A DNA stretch of 11,430 nt, taken from NCBI GenBank assembly GCA_003140705.1, contig PLKU01000478.1, positions 2,899-14,328 of the forward strand. The letters run 5' to 3'. The notes beneath the pieces are model-generated. The model made no database searches. It was not told where the DNA came from and saw only the letters and a program-made list of their open reading frames with translations. How positions within the stretch are numbered: position 1 is the first letter of the stretch; every line of letters begins with the position of its first letter. This DNA is from Acidobacteriaceae bacterium. Its GTDB lineage: Bacteria > Acidobacteriota > Terriglobia > Terriglobales > Acidobacteriaceae. Below, piece after piece: positions 6,061 to 11,430 of this stretch. A program made the translations under genes and the position numbers.

Positions 6061-8289
6061 CTACTTTGGAGCTACGGGCTGAAGCCACGCACCATCCCCG
6101 GCAGAGTCCCAGACATCAAACCGAATCCATTTCTTGCCCGTGGCGTCAAAGGGAATTCTGAAGTTCCTGGTTCCAAACGGCTCGGTGTTTGTCAGGCTGA
6201 TGAGCTGGCGATCGACCTTCGATCCGTCGCTCCACACGAGCTCAGCAAACTCGAGCGGGAACGTGTATTCAATCGAGGCCGTATAAATGCTCTTCGAACC
6301 CGAGCCTTCAATGCCCCACTTATGGAAAAGTATCTCGCCTGAAGTGCCAAAGAAGTTTCCCTCGTGAATCCCCTCTACCACCGGGGCCCAGCTTTCGTTG
6401 TACGCCGGAACTTTGTCGAGCTTCAGATAGTTGATCGCCAGCATGGGATAAGTCTCGTCCCCAGGGACCTTCATGTAGGTATCACCCTCGGCAAGCATGA
6501 ACTTAGGCTTGGGAGCCCAGTTGCTCATGTCGTCATTGACTCCAAAACAGCGTTTCTCGCACATCCGCTTCTGCGAAAGATCCACTGGCAGTGACTCCCA
6601 AGACCCACCAATGAAACGATCGCTGAGGAAGTAGTCCTTGTCCTTGTACATATCGGGATACATCGCCGAACTCTTGGTCCTTGGATGGGCGACCCACAAG
6701 ATCGACTGTTCCTTATTCACCATTTTCATGACATCGTCTGCGGACCCGAGGTGATACACGTGCCCGTAAACAGGATCGTTTTCCTCGAAGGCCTGCCCTC
6801 CCGGCCGCGGCTCCGCGTGAGTAAAGTAAACCGGCTTGGGCATCATCAAGTACCAGTGTCCACCGAGATATGAGTTCACTTCCTCGGCTGGAATCACCAG
6901 GAAATTCTTGTCCGACAGCTTCCGCGCACCCTCGAAATAGAGCTTCTGCTCCGGGAGCCGCTTGGGCCCCGGATCGGCAAAATCAGAATCATCATGAAAG
7001 TCGCCGAGATAGACGATATTGATTCCCAATCCACGGAACACAGGAACCCACGTGGGGCTAACATCCGAAGTTCCCCGGTCGCGGATCATCTCATTGAACT
7101 CAAGGTGGAAATGGCCGGTAACCGTCTTGAATCCAGGTATCGGTTTATACACGTCGTCGTGCGTATAAGCCATCACAGCCTGCTGCGTTGAATGGTCATC
7201 TGTCGGGCTTAGATAGTAGTAAACAGCCATGCGTTGAACCGTGCCCGGCGGTGCGTTGTAAAGCGCGTAGTTCTCCACCTGTTCGCGGGCAACACCAACT
7301 CTCCGCTTCCACACCTCGTCAGACACCCCCCACGGTGCGTAGCCTTCCCCGCGTTCTGGCTGCATCACGCCAAGCGAAAACGAACGGCCGTTGTCCTTGC
7401 GGTAGTAAACATAGCCCAGATTAACTTCATTTTCACGGGCAAAAAAGAACTTATGCGGCGGCGGGAAAATCGCCAGCGAGCCAGCACCGGCATCCAGAAT
7501 CTCCATCCGATTGCGCGCTTTGACGTTCACAGATTCCTGGTTGGCTTCTCCGCCAAGGTCATTTTCCTGCCACACCTGCGAGGTATCGCGCCACACCACC
7601 TTCGTATCACCTTTGATCTCAAATCCCTTCAATCCAGCCTTGTAGATATAGGCCACGTCGGGCGCGTCCGTCTTTGCCAGCGCTTCCTGCCGTAACAGGT
7701 TCGACCCTTTGTACACGGTGAATTGCAAATCTCCGGCAAATATCCCAAGAGTAAGTCCGTTGAAAACCACACTTACCCGGTCTCCATCTGTCTTCACGGC
7801 GCAGTTATCGGCCTTGTAACTCACCGTTGCCCGCGCTATCTCGTCGGCGGAACGCGGCGCACCGGACAAATGGCTCTTCCCGGGCACCACAAGAGGCGCA
7901 TCCCAAAAGACATTCCACTTATACTCATCCTCGTTCTCGGGCGTATCCATGCCTAACTTTTTCAGGATAGAAAGTTCCGTGATGGAAATGCGGCGCCGCC
8001 CGGTCGTTACATCGAACTCCGGCTTCAGGTTCTTGCCGAGTACAATCCAGGCGCCTGCTGCCTTGCGTGCAGCAAGTTCCTCGATCGAGGGTTGGCCGTC
8101 GCGCAGCGTGAATCGCGCGCGAAGCTCCTGTCCTAGCTCTCCCTGCCACGACAGCTCTACCCCGCCGTTCGTCGCCACGGCCTTCACGCCCTCCGTGCTC
8201 TTGTAATCCTGCATGCTGCAGCTCAGTGTCTGGGCCGTTCCAACACCGGCAAATACGGCAACGCTCAACATCACTCCCCACAACCTCAT
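6061..8289 (-). CDS. Secreted PHP-domain metallohydrolase, CehA/McbA-like
   Basis: A 742-residue exported hydrolase. Residues 1-19 are a signal peptide (MRLWGVMLSVAVFAGVGTA). Residues 20-385 are a beta-rich N-terminal region without a recognised name. A PHP-type metal site begins at about 391: His393 and His395 (GHFHLEF), Asp430-Phe-His432 (LGDFHDD), Glu469/Glu470 followed by His478 (PAEEV, GGHWY), His535 (WVAHPRT), and a late acidic segment near 585-587 (GVNDDMSNW). This order of H-x-H, D-x-H, E/H, H and D matches PHP phosphoesterase-like enzymes, which bind two or three divalent metals. After the PHP fold a beta-sandwich (about 660-740) closes the protein. CehA and McbA cleave carbamate or amide pesticides, but the natural substrate of secreted acidobacterial relatives is unknown. 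The ATG has GAGGAG (8296-8301) six bases upstream. A LamG-like gene follows closely. Confidence 0.85.
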   Translation of the reverse strand: MRLWGVMLSVAVFAGVGTAQTLSCSMQDYKSTEGVKAVATNGGVELSWQGELGQELRARFTLRDGQPSIEELAARKAAGAWIVLGKNLKPEFDVTTGRRRISITELSILKKLGMDTPENEDEYKWNVFWDAPLVVPGKSHLSGAPRSADEIARATVSYKADNCAVKTDGDRVSVVFNGLTLGIFAGDLQFTVYKGSNLLRQEALAKTDAPDVAYIYKAGLKGFEIKGDTKVVWRDTSQVWQENDLGGEANQESVNVKARNRMEILDAGAGSLAIFPPPHKFFFARENEVNLGYVYYRKDNGRSFSLGVMQPERGEGYAPWGVSDEVWKRRVGVAREQVENYALYNAPPGTVQRMAVYYYLSPTDDHSTQQAVMAYTHDDVYKPIPGFKTVTGHFHLEFNEMIRDRGTSDVSPTWVPVFRGLGINIVYLGDFHDDSDFADPGPKRLPEQKLYFEGARKLSDKNFLVIPAEEVNSYLGGHWYLMMPKPVYFTHAEPRPGGQAFEENDPVYGHVYHLGSADDVMKMVNKEQSILWVAHPRTKSSAMYPDMYKDKDYFLSDRFIGGSWESLPVDLSQKRMCEKRCFGVNDDMSNWAPKPKFMLAEGDTYMKVPGDETYPMLAINYLKLDKVPAYNESWAPVVEGIHEGNFFGTSGEILFHKWGIEGSGSKSIYTASIEYTFPLEFAELVWSDGSKVDRQLISLTNTEPFGTRNFRIPFDATGKKWIRFDVWDSAGDGAWLQPVAPK

Positions 8290-8452
8290 GTCTCACTCCT
8301 CGGTCTTGCTGCTTGTCGTTGCGTCAGTCGATCCCCTCCCCGTAAGGCAGCTCTGTAAGTGGTGGAACAAACTTGCGGTGGGCGGGTCAATTTGCATTGC
8401 GCGGGCAGAAACCTTGCGCGCCCCGCGATCTTTCGCTTGCTCAAATGACGGA

Positions 8453-9634
8453 TCACACCTTGACAAAGATTCTCTTGCGGTAGAGCACACACACCGGAAT
8501 AAAACAGACCGCGGTGATTGACATCGAATAGGCAAATGCGGCCCATCCCGGATTGGGTATATGAGCAAAGATCGGTGCCGATAGAAAAGCCAGCAATGAC
8601 CTGGGGCGACCGTTAACATGGATTGTGATTTCGTCGAGCACCGTGGGCAGCAGTTCGCTCACCATGTACGCAACAATCGCATTCGACCCGAACACCAGCC
8701 ACGGCCAAATCCATCCCTTGCTCCGTCCCTTGAACCATCCCTTCTGTTCCACCGCCCAGTACGCCAGTGTCAGCAACGCCATCGACCATCCTGCCGCCAC
8801 CAGCACATAGGAGCTCGTCCAAAGTTTCTTGTTCAGCGGGAGCCATACTGACCACAAGTATCCCGTCGCCAACAGCGCTACACAAGCTGTCGCCAGTGCC
8901 CTGGTCTTGGTTGCAACTGCTTTGCTTCCCCGTAACCACATCCCGGCAAGCAGCCCCAACAGCGCCGTCGCCACAGCTGGAAGATCGCTGAGCAATCCTT
9001 CAGGGTCGCGCAAATTATGGGTCGTCCAGTTCTCATAGAGGTGCCCGGGCATCAGATGGCGATCAAGCCATGCCACCAGGTTCAGATCCGGATCCAGGAA
9101 TGGGACATCGCGCCCTGGCATTCCCGCGCCTGGCACCGGAACCCACCGCAAAAGAATCCAATAGCCCACCAGCGCCGCCACGATCACAGCAACTTTCGTG
9201 TTCACCCGCTTGTCCCATAAATAGAAAAGCCCCACCACCAGGTAGCAGATGGCAATCCGCTGCAACACCCCATAAAACCGCAAGTGGTCAAGCACGAAAA
9301 ACGGAAACCCGTTCACCACAATCCCCAGCAGGATAAGAATTACAGTCCGTCGCACGGTGTGACCTGCCAGCTGGCTCCGTGTTGCTCCCCGCGCAAGCCG
9401 CACATCAAAAGCAAACACGATCGAAGCGCCGACCACAAATAGAAACGTGGGAAATACGAGATCAGTCGGCGTCAACCCATTCCAATTGGCGTGGTTCATA
9501 AAGCCCCACGAGCCGCGCCCTCCGTTGTTGTTCACCATGATCATGAACGCGATGGTGATGCCGCGCAGGACATCGAGCGAAACCATCCGCGTGGTGGCGG
9601 TTGCAGCCGGACTTTGAACGGAAACGGTGGCCAT
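8453..9634 (-). CDS. Heparan-alpha-glucosaminide N-acetyltransferase-like membrane acyltransferase (COG4299/DUF5009)
   Basis: A polytopic inner-membrane protein of 393 residues with about ten membrane segments. It matches the bacterial relatives of lysosomal HGSNAT, which moves an acetyl group from acetyl-CoA across a membrane onto glucosamine. Hallmarks are MVSLDVLRGITIAFMIMVNN (17-36) and NHANWNGLTPTDLVFPTFLF (47-66). His48 in the latter corresponds to the histidine considered catalytic in HGSNAT. Later parts include NGFPFF, LQRIAICYLVVG and a C-terminal WPWLVFGSNAIVAYMVSELL. The acceptor in this organism is unknown; cell-envelope or imported amino sugars are likely. The ATG at 9634 lacks a clear ribosome-binding site (TTGAATCCGC precedes it). 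An ATG at codon 17 would start just at the family core and has no better site. It precedes the PHP gene by 163 bases on the same strand. Confidence 0.88.
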   Translation of the reverse strand: MATVSVQSPAATATTRMVSLDVLRGITIAFMIMVNNNGGRGSWGFMNHANWNGLTPTDLVFPTFLFVVGASIVFAFDVRLARGATRSQLAGHTVRRTVILILLGIVVNGFPFFVLDHLRFYGVLQRIAICYLVVGLFYLWDKRVNTKVAVIVAALVGYWILLRWVPVPGAGMPGRDVPFLDPDLNLVAWLDRHLMPGHLYENWTTHNLRDPEGLLSDLPAVATALLGLLAGMWLRGSKAVATKTRALATACVALLATGYLWSVWLPLNKKLWTSSYVLVAAGWSMALLTLAYWAVEQKGWFKGRSKGWIWPWLVFGSNAIVAYMVSELLPTVLDEITIHVNGRPRSLLAFLSAPIFAHIPNPGWAAFAYSMSITAVCFIPVCVLYRKRIFVKV

Positions 9635-9808
9635 GCGGATTCAATAGAACCAAAACAGCGTACTTCGGAATGCCTACCACTGTACATCCGGTAGTTCCTC
9701 GTTCGCGAAATGCAATGGCTCCTCAGTCACAAATGGAACGTTACCTGCCCGTGATCCTTTTTTGCCATTGCCTTTCGCCGCCACCTCAGGCATCGTGTAC
9801 GGAACGAA
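9635..9808. promoter_or_regulatory. Divergent intergenic region between acyltransferase and lysozyme-like genes
   Basis: These 174 bases must carry starts for both flanking genes. Visible elements are an 8-base palindrome TTCGCGAA (9702-9709), a short inverted pair CTACC/GGTAG around 9674-9695, and a T-run near 9758-9763. Promoter boxes on either strand are weak matches only, so no promoter is assigned. Confidence 0.35.
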
Positions 9809-10891
9809 ATGACCCTGAGCCAACTTTCCAGGATGCGCGTCACGCCGCGACAGCTGAGCCTGTTGTTGTTCGCGGTCGTAGCTGCCTCGTGGGCAGTCGG
9901 GCAAACCGCATCCCCTGCTGCTGGCCCAGCTGAGCCAGCTTCGGAGGCGCGAACGCTGACTTTTTCGCCCGCTTCCATCGTTCTCGGAATTCCGGCCAAT
10001 CCTGAAGCTTCGGCGGCACCGCTGTCGGTCCAGCCGCTGCTTGACTTCCGCGATTCGGAGGTAAAGTTCAGCCTCACGGATCTGATGAGCCTCCTCAGCG
10101 ATCACCGGCATGAAGGCTGGGTGCTCGCCGCGTATCCCGACCCGAAAACCGGTCGGCCGCTGATCGGCGCTGGATTCAGCCTCGATCTGCCGGAACGGCA
10201 ACATCCGCAAAGCGACCCCCTCAATTCCCACTCTTTCGTCGAACCCTCTTCGGCCGAGCTTTGGCAGGCTGCCGGCCTCGACCCCGTCCAGTTGCCGCAG
10301 GTGCTGGAGCAATTCAACGACAAGCTCGCCACCTGGCAAACGATCCGTCGTTCTCGGCGGAGAATCTGGTCGCTCGACCCGCAGATCACCGACGATCAGG
10401 CGAGCAACCTGCTCCGCATCGCCGCGATCCAGGCTATCGAAAACGCGCGGGCCTACTGCCGCAACTTCGATGAGCTCACCGGCCCGCAGCAGATGGCGCT
10501 GAGCCAACTGGTGTACCAGATGGGCGTCAACCTCGAGGAGTTCGGCAACTTCCTCAACCTGATGAACAACGAGCCGGTCGCGGTCTCGGCCCTCACCACA
10601 CCCACCGCCGACGACAACGACTACTGGCAAGCCGTCCAGCACTCGCTGATGCAGAGCCAGTGGGCGCGGCTCTATCGGGTCCGCGCCATCGCCGTCATCG
10701 CGATGCTTGATCCCCAGTATCTCGACGACCCAGCCGCATCGGAGCATCGAATTGCTGCGGTGCTGCGTCCCATCGCGCACAGGCGTCGTAGCCGCGCTGC
10801 CCTGCGCGCTGCGTCTTACCGTGGCCACCACCGTGCCGGATCGACCATCGCAAAGAAAACGCAAAGCACCCACGGCAAGCAAAAAGCCTGA
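9809..10891 (+). CDS. Secreted GH24 (T4 lysozyme-like) protein with altered catalytic triad
   Basis: A probable exported muramidase-like protein of 360 residues. A signal peptide covers about residues 9-32 (MRVTPRQLSLLLFAVVAASW, then AVGQ). A low-complexity Pro/Ala segment follows to about 75. The lysozyme core runs from about 90 to 318. RHEGWVLAAYPDPKTGRPLI, followed by GAG, aligns with the T4 lysozyme active-site loop: Glu102 and Asp111 keep the nine-residue spacing of Glu11 and Asp20, but the Thr26 position is Leu118. The C-terminal lobe is visible as QQMALSQLVYQMG, then FGNFLNLMNN, and QSQWARLYRVRAIAVIAML, resembling the T4 sequence from MVFQMG onward. A long insertion separates the halves. 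The last 30 residues are strongly basic (HRRRSRAALR to KKTQSTHGKQ), perhaps binding wall or nucleic acid. The start is ATG 9809, with weak GGA upstream; ATG 9833 is possible. It converges with the GNAT gene. Confidence 0.82.
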   Translation: MTLSQLSRMRVTPRQLSLLLFAVVAASWAVGQTASPAAGPAEPASEARTLTFSPASIVLGIPANPEASAAPLSVQPLLDFRDSEVKFSLTDLMSLLSDHRHEGWVLAAYPDPKTGRPLIGAGFSLDLPERQHPQSDPLNSHSFVEPSSAELWQAAGLDPVQLPQVLEQFNDKLATWQTIRRSRRRIWSLDPQITDDQASNLLRIAAIQAIENARAYCRNFDELTGPQQMALSQLVYQMGVNLEEFGNFLNLMNNEPVAVSALTTPTADDNDYWQAVQHSLMQSQWARLYRVRAIAVIAMLDPQYLDDPAASEHRIAAVLRPIAHRRRSRAALRAASYRGHHRAGSTIAKKTQSTHGKQKA

Positions 10892-10896
10892 CGGCT
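10881..10896 (-). terminator. Short intrinsic terminator candidate for the GNAT gene
   Basis: On the minus strand AGCC-GTCA-GGCT forms a four-pair stem followed directly by TTTTT, 22 bases after the stop codon at 10918. It overlaps the last codons of the convergent lysozyme-like gene. The stem is short, so this is a weak candidate. Confidence 0.28.
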
Positions 10897-10917
10897 GCCG
10901 AGCGTGACGCGGCGCGT

Positions 10918-11418
10918 CTACAACCGCTTTTCCATCCAGCACACATCCCTGTAGCGGCCGAACTTGTAGCCGACTTCGCTGAAGGTGCCGACTGGGCGAA
11001 AGCCGAATCGCTCATGCAGCGCCGCCGAAGCCGGATTCGGTGGAACGTATCCCGCGACGATGCGATGAATGTTCTCGCCGGCAATCGCGTCGAACAGCGC
11101 AGCGTAAAGGTTGCCGCCGACGCCTCGACCGACGGATTCGGGCGCGCAGTAGATGCTCGTTTCCACTGTCGTGTCGTAGGCCGGCTTAGGACGCCAGCGC
11201 ATGGTGCCGGCGTAGCCGAGAATGACGCCGTCTTCTTCCGCGACCAGCAGCCGATGCCTTCCCGCTTCGGCAAACTGGGAGAACCATTCGCGGCGCTGGT
11301 CGAGGGTCTTCGGTTCCAGATCGAACGTCGCCGGCGAGTGGACGACGTAGTGGTTATAGATTTCCGTCAGACGAGCCAGATCGTCGAGACGAGCGGCTCG
11401 CATTACTAAGCCGGACAA
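10918..11418 (-). CDS. GNAT-family N-acetyltransferase, phosphinothricin acetyltransferase/YwnH-like
   Basis: A cytoplasmic acetyl-CoA-dependent N-acetyltransferase of 166 residues, full length for the PAT/YwnH/MddA group, whose members acetylate phosphinothricin, methionine sulfoximine and related amino-acid analogues. The N-terminal block MRAARLDDLARLTEIYNHYV (6-25), the VHSPATFDLEPKTLDQRREW segment (26-45), the beta strand GVILGYAGTMRWRPKPAYD, and the pyrophosphate-binding ESVGRGVGGNLYAAL (RGVGG loop, about 93-107) are all present. The C-terminal HERFGFRPVGTFSEVGYKFG and RYRDVCWMEK are diagnostic of this branch. A TTG start at 11418 is chosen because AGGAGG (11425-11430) lies six bases upstream; the ATG at 11403 would be 21 bases away. 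Substrate in this organism is not determined; the annotation 'phosphinothricin acetyltransferase' should be read as a family name. Confidence 0.9.
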   Translation of the reverse strand: MSGLVMRAARLDDLARLTEIYNHYVVHSPATFDLEPKTLDQRREWFSQFAEAGRHRLLVAEEDGVILGYAGTMRWRPKPAYDTTVETSIYCAPESVGRGVGGNLYAALFDAIAGENIHRIVAGYVPPNPASAALHERFGFRPVGTFSEVGYKFGRYRDVCWMEKRL

Positions 11419-11424
11419 GAAGCT

Positions 11425-11430
11425 CCTCCT
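11425..11430 (-). promoter_or_regulatory. Strong ribosome-binding site deciding a TTG start
   Basis: AGGAGG at the right edge of the window lies six bases before TTG (11418-11416). It supports a TTG initiation codon for the GNAT gene over the in-frame ATG fifteen bases further on. Confidence 0.7.

Noticed and set aside
5421..6161. Plus-strand open frame of 246 codons opposite the LamG-like gene
   Set aside because: No recognisable domain, and it runs across two real minus-strand genes and their junction.
8398..8425. CGCGGG/CCCGCG six-pair hairpin between the acyltransferase and PHP genes
   Set aside because: The 16-base loop and lack of a T-run on the minus strand do not support a terminator, and the GC-rich arms are expected by chance.
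9674..10942. Long open frame (422 codons) on the minus strand opposite the lysozyme-like gene
   Set aside because: Its translation is Arg/Val/Gly-rich with no domain, it has no ribosome-binding site, and the plus-strand frame has a clear signal peptide and GH24 motifs. It is an antisense shadow of GC-rich coding sequence.
1..11430. Mobile element, phage, CRISPR or tRNA
   Set aside because: No transposase or integrase frame, no terminal inverted repeats with target duplications, no spaced direct repeats and no tRNA-like T-loop with matching acceptor stem were found by eye. The GH24 gene alone, with its signal peptide and chromosomal neighbours, does not indicate a prophage.

Overview
The window looks like chromosomal DNA from a member of the Acidobacteriota (Terriglobia type). 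This is inferred from gene content: an Oar-type TonB-dependent receptor with an N-terminal carboxypeptidase-regulatory-like domain, a large secreted PHP/CehA-McbA-type metallohydrolase, a bacterial HGSNAT-like membrane acyltransferase and several secreted concanavalin-fold proteins. No rRNA, tRNA, CRISPR array, insertion sequence or phage module was found. Eight protein genes are supported; one is cut by the left edge.

Left part (1-3129, minus strand). The first 443 codons of a TonB-dependent receptor run off the left edge (start at 1331). It is preceded by about 980 bases without a convincing gene. That gap holds a TTGACA-type promoter candidate and a perfect 16-base palindrome of LacI-operator type, both pointing toward the receptor but leaving a leader of about 660 nt. 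Next comes an RDD-family membrane protein (2311-3129).

Middle (3128-4144, plus strand). A SpoIIM/DUF95-family membrane protein is divergent from the RDD gene, and their ATG codons share bases in a single CATG. RDD and SpoIIM proteins recur as neighbours in bacteria, usually with MoxR/DUF58 genes, which are not visible here.

Central minus-strand block (9634 down to 4254). In transcription order it encodes a multi-spanning heparan-alpha-glucosaminide N-acetyltransferase-like protein (COG4299/DUF5009), a secreted PHP-fold metallohydrolase, a secreted LamG-like protein 49-64 bp further on, and, after a 345 bp gap, a secreted concanavalin-like beta-sandwich protein. The PHP and LamG genes are probably cotranscribed. 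The other two may have their own promoters. The block reads as an envelope or extracellular glycan/organophosphate processing set, but substrates cannot be deduced. The leader of the last gene has three mutually complementary segments that could form alternative hairpins around the ribosome-binding site.

Right part (9809-11430). A secreted GH24 (T4 lysozyme-like) protein keeps the Glu and Asp of the catalytic triad but has Leu at the Thr position. It converges with a PAT/YwnH-like GNAT acetyltransferase that uses a TTG start behind a strong AGGAGG.

The most interesting points are the shared-start RDD/SpoIIM pair, the distal operator-promoter of the receptor, the possible RNA switch at 4887-4938, the secreted PHP hydrolase block and the lysozyme with the altered triad.
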